Source: Haliclona indistincta
Taxonomy: Eukaryota > Porifera > Demospongiae > Haplosclerida > Chalinidae
Direction of reading: 5' to 3'
Length of the DNA stretch: 64,000 bases
NCBI GenBank assembly: GCA_964017065.1
Contig: OZ024787.1
Location: 9,819,208-9,883,207, forward strand
Part shown: positions 22,345 to 32,211 of the stretch, in pieces
Layout: each line of letters starts with the position of its first letter
Numbering within the stretch: the stretch's first letter is position 1
Made by a program: the position numbers and the translations under genes
The notes under the pieces: model-generated
Databases searched by the model: none
Told to the model about the DNA's origin: nothing
The model's input: only the letters and a program-made list of their open reading frames with translations

Positions 22345-25300
22345 TCATTCTGTAGAACACTCGATAAGAGTTTCTCTCTTTAAGAATACATCGCTGGAAG
22401 TTGGTTTGGAAGGCGGTTCATTTGAAGAGACATCTGTTAGTAACTTAGATTCTTCATTCCTTCTACGGCAAAACTTCTTAACATATTTCCTGAACCATTT
22501 GCTGTTTTTTGTACGAAGAATAACATGGAAAAACAGAATTCCGACAAATGTGACAAGAGCAACACCTAAACTGATGATGGTGACCATTTCACCTTTATTC
22601 TCATGATCCTGATACACTGCAGCAAGAGCAGACAATAAACCAAGATTAAGAAAGAAAGAGCATTCCAAAATATTAAGATACTTTTTCTGATAGACTCCTT
22701 CGAAAGTGACCATTAGTGATAGAAGCACTGTGGTGCTAGCTGTTATGAAGATGAGAGTTCCAAATGTGTTCAAACGAAGAGATGCGAGTGTGAAAGACAT
22801 ACGAACCAGGAGCAATAGACCAGTCCAAAACCGACAGCTGTCCTTGTAAGGTCCATTGTAAGCATCAAAGAAAGGCTTGAACTTGATCCATAGGTTGGTT
22901 AAGAATTTAATTTTTGTGAGATACTTCTCAATCACAGCATCGAACAAAAGAGCAAGTATGTAAGGGACAACAAGAAGTAGAAACAATCCAGCTGCTGCAA
23001 TTAGTGCTGCATGATCAGATGAAGAATATGGAACAGTTGCATCAACACACCACACAGCAATGCCATTTTCACAAGGCAGTATAATCCAGGTTAGAGCAGG
23101 AGCAAATGTGCGAAAAAGTTTTGTAAATGAGAGCAAGATGAGAGTAGCAAACACCTGCACTACGTTGCCTCCAATATTTTTGGACAGCCATGTGGAGTAG
23201 CGACACAGGACTATGATGGTGGCTATGATGAACCATATGTAGAGAGGGAATACAAACTGCAGCCACACCTTGGCATAGGCTGTCGTGCCTTGATAAAAGC
23301 ATGTTTCGATACCGAGGTCAAGATTGAGCCAAGCAATGAACTGACTCAGTACTGGAATAGAGCCATTAGGAAAGAAGATACCAGTGCTCTCACTTATCTT
23401 GACAATACTGGCATAGAATATGAGTCCATTGATGGTACCAATGGAGACTGTCAAGTTCAAAACCATCAGAAGAGCTACCAAACCTAACCCAGCAGCAGCA
23501 AAGGGAATGATCAGAGCAAGATGAAATGAGCCTGTACAATCTATGCAGCTGTTGGATCCCAGAGCAAGGCTGTAGTTCTGTTTACAGCCTCCACACAACA
23601 TTCCTGATCTGTTGAGAGCACACTGAGGATCAGGATCATTGAAAGAAAAGCTGACCTGTGCTGGGTTGCAGTAGTCAAAAGGACACGGAGTATAAACTAA
23701 TACACAATCACTGATATTACCAATCCACTTATCACCTTGTCGTGTTATGGTGTTAGATGTAGCATTACAGGTAATAGAGGTGTTAAAATTTCTAAGTTGC
23801 TCTCCACAGTCGCATTTGTTTGCATGTGATCTGTTAAACCCAAGAGGACAGCTAGACACTAATACAATTCTTATTTTTATTGAGTTGAATGGTTTGTTAT
23901 AGACATTCAAAGAATAATTGTCAAAAACTGGTTTAAATTTGACAATTGTGCATTCCGAGGCACTGGTATTAAAAACTTCATTTTTTGATGCACAATTCAA
24001 TGAATATATTTGAATTTTACCTGGAACCATTTTCTTTTTGCTTCTTCCTACAGTGGCAACAGAGATGCTGATCTCTCCTCCTGGGTAGACTTTCTTTGTT
24101 ATTTTTGTCTTAGAGCAATCTACTTTGTTGTTTTTGCAAAAGCAGGCATGCATAGGTACTGATGATATTGGTTGTGAGGATCCTTTCTGAGCTGTATAAT
24201 TAAACATTTTGTTGAGACATTCAGTACTTGATAAGTGCCCAAGGTTAGGAACAATACAATCATCTGTCTCTCCACCAAACAAAACCGATCCTGCTACAGT
24301 TGCATTGTTACCAGAAAAAGTAGCCTTTACATGTATTTCATTTTGGTACTTGTAATCAGAAAATTGGAAGAAGCAAGCAGATTTTGCTAACTGACTGTTA
24401 GTTTCAACAAATATGGCACCTCCTCTGATAGCGCTGTTATTAGTGAAAACAAGAAAAGAATTTTCATTAAGCACAAGATATGATTCACCATACATGGTCA
24501 GTCCACCACCATCAATACCAGTGTTGTTGTGAAAGACTGATGTACCATTCACCACTACGTATACTGCAGTGTGATAGACAAATAGTCCTGTAGAATTGTT
24601 GTTTGTAATGCTCACATTGTTCAGTACTAGACTAGTGATAAATTCTGCATGTATAGCAGCTATAGCAACACTAAATTCTTCTGAGTAAGGAATCAATAGC
24701 TGGCCATTATTGTTAACAGAGACATTCAAAAGAACGACATAAAATTGGCTTTGATAAGAATATGACGAAAGAAAGAGTCCATTGACATCAAAACCAATGT
24801 TGTGTGAGATTTCAGTTGATTCTATTCTGACCCTTGATGAGTATTTAACTCCTTCGAAGAAAACTGCAATACCGCTAATTATTCTACCTTGATTGTAGGC
24901 AGATTTGTGGTGACAATTATGAAAAAAATAACTATTTAAAATCAAGATTGTCAAGTTAGGCATGACTGATGAGAAAGGAAAATTATGATACAATGTAGTA
25001 TTTGTAACAGTAAACATATCTTGTTTTGTAATGATAACCAGACCAGCTCCATCAGAATTAAAACTGTGTAATTTGTTAATGGACAGATTGTAATTGGGCC
25101 GATCGATTACATTGGAAGCAATCATTATATTTTTAATAGTTTTCTTTTTACCATCTACCACAACAGAGTCAAGAACAATGTCCACAACATAAAATCTCTG
25201 CAACATTGATATTGAAAGACACCCACCATTTGTAATTTCTTCATCATTTCCAAGTGAATATGATACATTAGTGCTGGTGATAAATGTCTTGTATGAATCC

Positions 25301-25971
25301 TTTCGAGAAGCGCTATTAGATTGATCAGTATAAAAGATAACAACATTAGTCTCGTTCAAGGAATTAAAGATTTCCTGCACAAAAGATGAATTGGAAATAT
25401 TCAAATTGGATCCATTCGTTAGTACGACAAGTCCACTCCCCATCCCTTTGCGAACTGAAACATGATCAATAATAATACCATTGTTTACAAAGAAAAAACC
25501 AAGACTAGTATTGTTAAAAAACCAGTCGTTGTTTGCAAGAAAAAGCGTCGTCATGTCAGCCCCACAGTTAGCAATAGTAATGTACCTGAAGGTGATGTTG
25601 GAGCTATTAACAAAAGCAATACCAGTATTGGAGTGTTCGGTACACTTGATGACCACTGTAGACTGCCAGACAGTCTCATGAAAGCCCTGTTCCATTCTCC
25701 CATCACCTTCAAACACAGCATCAGTCAAGCTCGTGAACACCACTAGTTCATGAAGATCCAACAAGTGAGTTCCCTCGAAGAAATGAACAACCAAGCCAGA
25801 AGAGTTGGAGAAGCTGTCAGCTATCTTACCAAAAGTAGTGATGTTGTAACAAAGAGTGCCAGGACGTCGACAGTGCTCACTTTCAGATGGCTGAATGTCA
25901 ACATATATTGTTGAGCATAAATTTGCGATGCCGAAAACCAGTAGAAGAATGATGCTTGTACTAGTAGCCAT
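22345..25971 (-). CDS. BH-TM surface protein copy 3, intact, 1208 residues
   Basis: The best full-length member. Signal peptide at the start (MATSTSIILLLVFGIANLCS). Residues about 25-130 are the conserved block with CYNITTFGKIADSFSNSS and ETVWQSTVVIKC. Residues about 130-690 are short beta-strand repeats rich in NxS/T sites, as in right-handed beta-helices, with Pmp-type motifs GGGLTMYG, FTNN and GGAIFV near 490-525. Residues about 690-830 are Cys-rich, with CALNRSGMLCGGC. Then come about 8-9 hydrophobic segments (LALIIPFAAAGLGLVALL; then LSQFIAWLNLDLGIETCFY; LLLLVRMSFTLASLRL). The cytoplasmic tail is PPSKPTSSDVFLKRETLIEC. It probably sits in the plasma membrane with the glycosylated helix outside. 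Function is unknown; a recognition or sensing role is inference. Single exon. Confidence 0.85.
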   Translation of the reverse strand: MATSTSIILLLVFGIANLCSTIYVDIQPSESEHCRRPGTLCYNITTFGKIADSFSNSSGLVVHFFEGTHLLDLHELVVFTSLTDAVFEGDGRMEQGFHETVWQSTVVIKCTEHSNTGIAFVNSSNITFRYITIANCGADMTTLFLANNDWFFNNTSLGFFFVNNGIIIDHVSVRKGMGSGLVVLTNGSNLNISNSSFVQEIFNSLNETNVVIFYTDQSNSASRKDSYKTFITSTNVSYSLGNDEEITNGGCLSISMLQRFYVVDIVLDSVVVDGKKKTIKNIMIASNVIDRPNYNLSINKLHSFNSDGAGLVIITKQDMFTVTNTTLYHNFPFSSVMPNLTILILNSYFFHNCHHKSAYNQGRIISGIAVFFEGVKYSSRVRIESTEISHNIGFDVNGLFLSSYSYQSQFYVVLLNVSVNNNGQLLIPYSEEFSVAIAAIHAEFITSLVLNNVSITNNNSTGLFVYHTAVYVVVNGTSVFHNNTGIDGGGLTMYGESYLVLNENSFLVFTNNSAIRGGAIFVETNSQLAKSACFFQFSDYKYQNEIHVKATFSGNNATVAGSVLFGGETDDCIVPNLGHLSSTECLNKMFNYTAQKGSSQPISSVPMHACFCKNNKVDCSKTKITKKVYPGGEISISVATVGRSKKKMVPGKIQIYSLNCASKNEVFNTSASECTIVKFKPVFDNYSLNVYNKPFNSIKIRIVLVSSCPLGFNRSHANKCDCGEQLRNFNTSITCNATSNTITRQGDKWIGNISDCVLVYTPCPFDYCNPAQVSFSFNDPDPQCALNRSGMLCGGCKQNYSLALGSNSCIDCTGSFHLALIIPFAAAGLGLVALLMVLNLTVSIGTINGLIFYASIVKISESTGIFFPNGSIPVLSQFIAWLNLDLGIETCFYQGTTAYAKVWLQFVFPLYIWFIIATIIVLCRYSTWLSKNIGGNVVQVFATLILLSFTKLFRTFAPALTWIILPCENGIAVWCVDATVPYSSSDHAALIAAAGLFLLLVVPYILALLFDAVIEKYLTKIKFLTNLWIKFKPFFDAYNGPYKDSCRFWTGLLLLVRMSFTLASLRLNTFGTLIFITASTTVLLSLMVTFEGVYQKKYLNILECSFFLNLGLLSALAAVYQDHENKGEMVTIISLGVALVTFVGILFFHVILRTKNSKWFRKYVKKFCRRRNEESKLLTDVSSNEPPSKPTSSDVFLKRETLIECSTE

Positions 25972-26213
25972 ACTTGCAGACTAGCTTTGCATGTTATGTC
26001 AGTTAAACGTGCACAGATTCTATCTGTATAAAACAATTGGATTAGTATGAGTTGTCAATTGCTAGATCTGAAACATGTAGCCTTACAACTATCACAAACT
26101 ACGACAAATAATTTGAGCTTAGAAAAATGGGTCATCATAGCGATGTGCTGTGCCCCTAGTACAATGTATATAGTGCCCCCACCACTCTATAGCCCAGTGA
26201 TGTTATGAATTCT

Positions 26214-26381
26214 TGTCTAAGTAGGCTAACAATGTAATTGCACACCAAGTTTCATCAAGTTCATTTGCTTAATTCCTTCCACCTGGTTCAAAAAATACTT
26301 TAAAATTTTGAACCAAGTGGAAAAAAGCGAATGAATTTGATGAAACTTGGTGTGCAAATACATTGCTACCCTACTTAGACA
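26214..26381. mobile_element. Short inverted-repeat element
   Basis: The left arm beginning tgtctaagtagg and the right arm ending cctacttagaca pair over about 75 bp with some mismatches (shared core cacaccaagtttcatcaa). The loop is only about 10 bp. MITE-like. Confidence 0.8.
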
Positions 26382-26521
26382 GAAAGTGCATGAGGGTTGA
26401 TATAGATGCTTTTCGCGTGGAGGCGTGAAGGAATGTTCGCACCGCTAGCATTGAGAAAGTGACGCGTATTTGCGTGTCATGACACGCAATTTGACGCAAA
26501 CAATTGACCCCAAGTAGGCGG

Positions 26522-27974
26522 ATAGAGTAAACCATCTATATTCCGCCACCATCTATTATCGGCCACTCGCTCGTACACTTGCAAATGCGCTACACAGATC
26601 AAACTTGACGGACGTATAGACACACACTTCCTCTGCCTGCATTGCAAATTTGCAGCTCGTAACTGCTTCATTGTCTACTGTGGAAACGAAGAAAGTGCAC
26701 GGGTAGCCGAAAACATCGATGTTCGGCAAAAGTAATCTATTATCCGGCACCAGTCCTAGTGACGGATAAACGAATAGGGCGGGATTGCAAGTCAGTACTG
26801 CAAACACCTTCATCCATCAGCATTACAACTGACGAGCTACAATTGAAAAGCTCTCGCCTTGTCGTCCGGGTAGTTTTCTTTTCCAAAGACCCGGGTCGAG
26901 CAATCTATGTTCGGCTGCAACTCATGATATTGTTTCAGTGCAATTTATGCTCAAAGAAAACACGATTGCGATACAGAAGCACGTTGGCTGAGTAGAGTCA
27001 TCTCCTGTCTATCACAATCACCAAAATTCAGTAAACCTGCGTTCGTCTCTTGATCGCGCAAGCTGCAAACAGACAAAATAGTGGGCGTGGCTCCCAAGGA
27101 GCAATCCGGTGCTTGTAAAACAAAGAGTAAACCGAGCATTCCAGAAGTTAAATTTGATTCTGAGCCTCTTTGTCTGCGCTCGCAAAGTAGTTTAGCGCTG
27201 ATCAATGACTGCATTAGTGATGGATAGTAATTTTATAGTGGAGTCCTCAAATCATCAAATCAGCAAGCACTGTCCATATCCATCACGAGTGCAGTCATTG
27301 ATCAGCGCTAAACTACTTTGCGAGTGCAGACAAAGAGGCTTAGAATCAAATTTAACTTCTGGAATGCTCGGTTTACTCTTTGTTTTACAACCACTGGGTT
27401 GCTCCTTGGAAGCCACGCCCACTATTTTGGCTGTTTGCCAGCTTGCGCGATCAAGAGACGAACGCAGGGTTACTGAATTTTGGTGATTGTGATAGACAAA
27501 AGATGGCTCTACTCAGCCAACGTGTTTCTGTATCGCAATCGTGTTTTCTTTGAGCATAAATTGCACTGAAACAATATCATTGAGTTGCCGAACATAGATT
27601 GCTCGACCCCGGGGTCTTTCGAAGAGAAAATTACCCGGACGGCAAGACGAGAGCTTTTCAATTGTAGCTCGTTGTAATGCTGATGGATGAAGGTGTTTGC
27701 AGTACTGACTTGCAATCCCGCCCTATTCGTCTACCAGTCACTAGGACTGGTGCCAGATAATAGATTACTTTTGCCGAACATCAATGTTTTCGGCTACCCA
27801 CTTTCTTCGTTTCCACAGTAGACAAAGAAGCAGTTACGAGCTGCAAATTTGCAATGCAGGCAGAGGAAGTGTGTGTCTATACGTCCGTCAAGTTTGATCT
27901 GTGTAGCGCATTTGCAAGTGTACGAGCGAGTGGCCGATAATAGATGGTGGCCGAATATAGGTGGTTTACTCTAC
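26522..27974. mobile_element. Large foldback element with ~700-bp arms
   Basis: The left arm 26522-27224 and right arm 27279-27974 are inverted copies. For example gagtaaaccatctatatt at the left edge answers gaatataggtggtttactc at the right, and gctgatcaatgactgca answers tgcagtcattgatcagc at the centre. Mismatches are scattered at roughly the few-percent level plus small indels. Open frames inside are unrelated to known proteins and mirror each other in the arms; I do not call them genes. Confidence 0.85.
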
Positions 27975-28372
27975 TGCAAACACCTTCATCCATCAGCATT
28001 GCAACGAGCTACAATTTCAGTGGAATTGGTGCTCAAAGAAAACACGCTTGCGACACAGGAACACGTTGGTAGAGTAGAACCATCTCCTGTCTATCACAAT
28101 CACCAAAATTCAGTAGCCCTACGTTCGTCTCTTGACCGCGCAAACTGCAAACAGCCAAAAATAGTGGGCGTGGCTTGCAAGGAGTAATCCTGTGCAACGA
28201 GTAATGTAAACCGAGCACTCCAGATGCTAAATTTGATTCTAAGCCTTTTTTCCACTGTCTACACTTGCAAAGTAGTTAGCGCTGCTCAGTGACTGCACTA
28301 GTGATTTTATAGTGGAGTCCTCAAATCAGCAAGTACTGTCCATATCCATCACGAGTGAAGTCATTCAGTAGT
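27975..28372. repeat. Third, partial arm of the foldback element
   Basis: A direct, diverged and shortened copy of the left-arm interior (about 26800-27295), including tgcaaacaccttcatccatc and the centre-spacer piece ttatagtggagtcctcaaat. It abuts the right arm. Confidence 0.75.
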
Positions 28373-29061
28373 AGTTTTACAACAGTAGTTCTGCACTACA
28401 TGTACAACTTGCCGCACTCCCGCTGTTTTTCACGAGTAATTAAATCGCAACAAGACACGCCCGCCCCCGGCGTTAACGCCTAACGGGAACCTGGAGGTTT
28501 GCCGTTACACGGAAGCGGGTAACTAAAACTCTACCGTGTAATATCGTCGGTGAGTCCCTGATTGCAACTCGATTGTTCCATTATCGTAATCAACAGCCAC
28601 TATAAAAATTAGAGTGCCATGTCTAAAAGTCATGATAAACAAATATTGTATCAGCTCTCAGTAATACATGTTCACTATTAACAGTAATCAATTGTAAGAT
28701 ACAGAGGCAGCCTGGGGTATAATTATTTATGCAGCAGCTATTTTTAAAAGCTTTTACCTTAGTAGGTAGTACTGCTATCACCAAGTTGTGCATGTGACCA
28801 GGCTGTTCCACTGGATCGAAGTGAGCAGTCTGCGCCGTATCGTGCGGTTCTGAATCAGCGTGACGTGACTCAGTACAAGGCTAGACAATCCAACGCAACA
28901 GCATATAGAGACCAGCTGATGACTTGGCTATACTGTGTTCGATCAGGATCATGGAACTTTCTTACGGCGTCACGTGCATGTGACAAAATCTGAACCATAG
29001 ATAATACGGTACTGTACTATCTATGTCTGAACATAGAGTAGATGCGATGACGTCTGACTAA
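28373..29061. other. Intergenic with one coding-like open stretch
   Basis: About 28770-28992 is open on the + strand without a start Met (it includes LDRSEQSAPYRAVLNQRDVT). Composition looks protein-like but I recognise no family. It could be an exon or transposon ORF remnant. The rest holds nothing I can name. Confidence 0.25.
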
Positions 29062-29611
29062 TTATGCCTCGGTGGGCGGAGCCACGGGGCATAGTGTTGT
29101 GTATTTGTCTGTCTGTCTGTCAGCAGGATTTATCGTCGCTCGCTGAAAACTAAGCGCTGAAACGTGCAACACAAGCTAAAGTCAATATTTGCTTGAAAAT
29201 GAATTGTAAGGATTTTGGTTACAAGGCTCTGTTCGTGAGTTATAGCATGATTGCTTACCTCGCGATCGCTGGTGATCTAGCAGACCTACCAAGTCTCACG
29301 CATCCGGCGTGATTCTCACGCAATCAGAGCTTACCTCACGCACTCACGCCGAAGGGAGTCAATCAGAACAAATCTCACGCACTACAGGACGACTAGTCAG
29401 GCGTGGCCTGTCTATTAGCGTTTCACGGAATAGACACGCGAATATAGACGAACAGATAGACTGAACAAGAGTTCAATGGAATACATACCCTGTGCGCTAT
29501 GCAAATGTGCAGAAATTGTTGTGAATGCTAGTTGTATTGTGTACTGTGATCTATTGTATCGCCCATTAGAACAAAAGAATACTTTCACTACTGTAGACAT
29601 AATTTTAGTGT

Positions 29612-30019
29612 TCATGAAGTTCTGAGCTCCTTTTGTGGCGGAGAATAATTTTTCTCTGAATCAAGGCAACACGACTGAACTGCATTGCGTGCTGACATAC
29701 TTTGCAACCGAATCTGCCGCTGCTCTGGTGTCTCAGAGGCAAGGCGAACTGCATTGCTTGCTGACATACTTTGCAACCGAATCTGCCGCTGCTCTGGTGT
29801 CTCAGAGGCAAGGCGATCGGATCTGTTTGGCGTGCTGACATTTCCAACTGGCAACAGCACAGGTGTTTTTCCTGTTACGAGCCATCCGTTTTGTTTCTCT
29901 GAGCAAAAACTAAGTACTGACATACGAGAAGCAATACTCACCGCAAAAAATTCCTCTGCTTCCATAGCCTCTACAGCCTTCCATGAAGGCATTCTTTGTC
30001 TCTTTGACATAAGTTTCAA
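29612..30019 (-). CDS. 135-residue ORF with 23-residue ETPEQR repeats (transposon-type)
   Basis: Two consecutive 23-residue repeats with RLASETPEQRQIRLQSMSA near the C-terminus, mirrored by a 69-bp direct repeat (29677-29745 and 29746-29814). Repeats of the form R-x-ETPEQR-x-x-RL are, to my knowledge, common in N-terminal parts of Helitron/PIF1-type and related transposon ORFs; this is recollection of a pattern, not a search result. No helicase or Rep motif is present, so it is a fragment at most. The start Met at 30019 is the first available. Confidence 0.45.
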   Translation of the reverse strand: MKLMSKRQRMPSWKAVEAMEAEEFFAVSIASRMSVLSFCSEKQNGWLVTGKTPVLLPVGNVSTPNRSDRLASETPEQRQIRLQSMSASNAVRLASETPEQRQIRLQSMSARNAVQSCCLDSEKNYSPPQKELRTS

Positions 30020-30267
30020 CGCTCATGCGGGAAGGTTGGGCGACACACCTCTAGTGAGTTACCGTATAATGTTCATAATTATTAGCGCTGTATTATTAGA
30101 TACTATGGCCATAGCACGCCGCAGAAGAGTCTGCCGACTTTGTAGACCACTTTAGAGGAGTAAGAATCTCTCAACACAGCCGTAGAGAAGTATTGTATGG
30201 TAAGTCTCAATCGACAAACACCAAACGGCCCTGTTTTTTGTACACACACATATATACATACGGACAT

Positions 30268-30345
30268 GGACAAACGCTTAACCCTCCGGCGCCTACGCGC
30301 CCAGGGTAAACATGGACAAACGCTTAACCCTCCGGCGCAGGTAAT
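30268..30345. repeat. Short direct repeat
   Basis: catggacaaacgcttaaccc followed by tccggcgc occurs twice, about 46 bp apart. Confidence 0.8.
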
Positions 30346-30431
30346 AAACGCGAATAGCTACATGTAGACTGACTAAGTGACGACACGACGTTGACCGGAC
30401 TGCCACACCCCTTCGGACTTTACCGCACCCA

Positions 30432-30525
30432 CGTTAATTATAATAATTTATAATGAATATTAATTAATTTTCATGAATATTAAGTGATTTTAATGAATAT
30501 TAATGATTTAATGAATATTAATTAG
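30432..30525. repeat. AT-rich tgaatatta repeat
   Basis: The motif atgaatatta recurs four times in about 90 bp of almost pure AT. Confidence 0.75.
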
Positions 30526-31257
30526 CATCTCACTCTTGTCTAAATCAAACCCTTGGCATGTCTGGATCTAGTTGGTGATGTAAAGACAAAATTGTCTACT
30601 GCTGGCTGCCTTACAGCTAGTGAGTTCGTTTATTACTTCAGAACAGCATGGCAGACTTGTATATGAAGCTGCGTTCTCGAGTTATGGCGTAACTTTGCTT
30701 ACCTCGCGATCGATGGCCATTGCTGGCAATCTAGAGTTCTCCGTAGACAAAAATATTCACAGTTGACTGTCTATAAGCTGATAGGTTACAGGATAGCAGC
30801 GTATGTCTAAAGAAATTGTGTAACAGTACGTGCTGTGCCCTGCACTCGAACTGAACATTATAGACACGCCCAGTTGAATTAGTGGTTAGCACTGATTGGC
30901 TTCTGATTGCATAACTATTATACTGCATTGTGATTGCTGTACAGAAAAATAAAACAACTGCAGTTTAACTTTATTATTTTCTTTTCTCTACTCCTTACGT
31001 CTCACTAGTATAATTATGTAAAATAATCCTTGCCATTATTGAATACCATGTCAGATTTAATGTCTCTCACATGAGGTGCAAAATTAAGCATGATAAACTT
31101 TAATTTGTGAACTTCGTAATGATTTTATAAGTTGTCAGCCACTAACATAGTGTTCAACTAGCAACAGCAGACTTTCATTACTGCTTGTGTATTTCAGTTC
31201 AGCGTATTTAGTCAGACAGGCATGTATGCATAACATTCCACCGAGGCATAAGCACCT

Positions 31258-31857
31258 TTGGTGCCTAGTTATGCCTCGGTGGGCGGAGCCACGAGGCATA
31301 CAGTAATCGCGTTGACTGTCGTTCTGTCATTCTGTCTGTCAGTCTGTCTGTTACACCATTTTTGCGGCGCACGCTGAACGGTGAGCTCTGAAACTTGCAA
31401 TGCAGGTATAACTCGACATTATCTCGGTTGTGTATTAGCGAAAGTTCGATGCAAAGCTTTGTTCTAGAGTTATGGCGCGGTTTGCTCACCTATAGATGGC
31501 TTTGCTGACGATCAGGACTTCTCAGAAAACAAAACTACTCACAGCAGACTGCCTAGTAGCTTGTAGGTTAAATTTATACTACATGATGGCAGCGCAGGTC
31601 CGTAGAAACTGCGCGAGGAAGCTACTTGTAACCAGAACCCGGCAGGTTACTGCCATTCAATGCATAGGCACGCCCAGTTAATTAAAATAATATTAATAAT
31701 ACTCAGCACTGTTTGGCTTCTGATTGCATAACTACAAGTTTGCTATATTGCTTCTGCTCGTGCTATATTCGAATGCTGGCAGCTGAATATGAATATTACT
31801 CTGTTATAGCATTACATGCTCAAATTTTAACATCCACCGAGGCATAACCAGCACCAA
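31258..31857. mobile_element. Complete TIR (MITE-like) element, ~600 bp
   Basis: The left end tttggtgcctagttatgcct and right end (ggcataaccagcaccaa) are imperfect inverted repeats with core ccaccgaggcataa. Just inside the left end, ggcggagccacgaggcata folds back on the terminus. No coding capacity. The same terminus is found at 29062. Confidence 0.8.
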
Positions 31858-31949
31858 TGATGCATTTTTATAAACAGAATTTTCAGAAAAAAATTAATTA
31901 TAAGAAAGTAAACCAAAGTTTTCTTTCAAAAACCAAAATGAGGAACATA

Positions 31950-32211
31950 GTTGAGGAACCTTTCATAGTGTTCCTCCACTATGGCCGGCTGTATGTTGAT
32001 TTCTCTGTTCCTCTCACGTAGTGCGTAGGATTTTGAAAGGACAATGAAGACAACTAACAGCGCAACAATAAGTAATGAAAATGACAAACCAAAACACAAA
32101 GAAAAGTTTTAAATGAGTGATCATTAGAAAAATCAATGAAATGATGCCACGGCAACCTAACAGTATTCCAAACAGATAACAAGTCCTTTCCTCTTGTGGA
32201 TTTCTATCTAG
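31950..32211 (-). pseudogene. POT/SLC15-like transporter C-terminal relic
   Basis: The sequence matches the 3' ends of the transporter genes: gtgttcctccactatggcc, then gttcctctcacgtagtg, then the last membrane segments, with frame disruptions. Closest by eye to 59990-60220. It is joined directly to the intron before exon 5 of the oxygenase relic, so it marks a rearrangement breakpoint. Confidence 0.75.

Larger units (their letters stand above)
29062..31251. mobile_element. TIR element with terminal TTATGCCTCGGTGG, interrupted
   Basis: The left end ttatgcctcggtgggcgg at 29062 and the right end ccaccgaggcataa at 31238-31251 are inverted. The right third (about 30640-30960) resembles the interior of the neighbouring element 31258-31857 (gagttatggcg, gacacgcccagtt, ttggcttctgattgcataac). 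Extra sequence about 29400-30600, including the repeat ORF, looks inserted. No transposase seen. Confidence 0.65.

Noticed and set aside
26477..28218. Several 60-110-residue open frames
   Set aside because: They are mirrored in the inverted arms of the foldback element and match no family.
29635..30155. Forward open frames over the 69-bp repeat
   Set aside because: The reverse frame carries the recognisable ETPEQR repeat; the forward ones are shadows.
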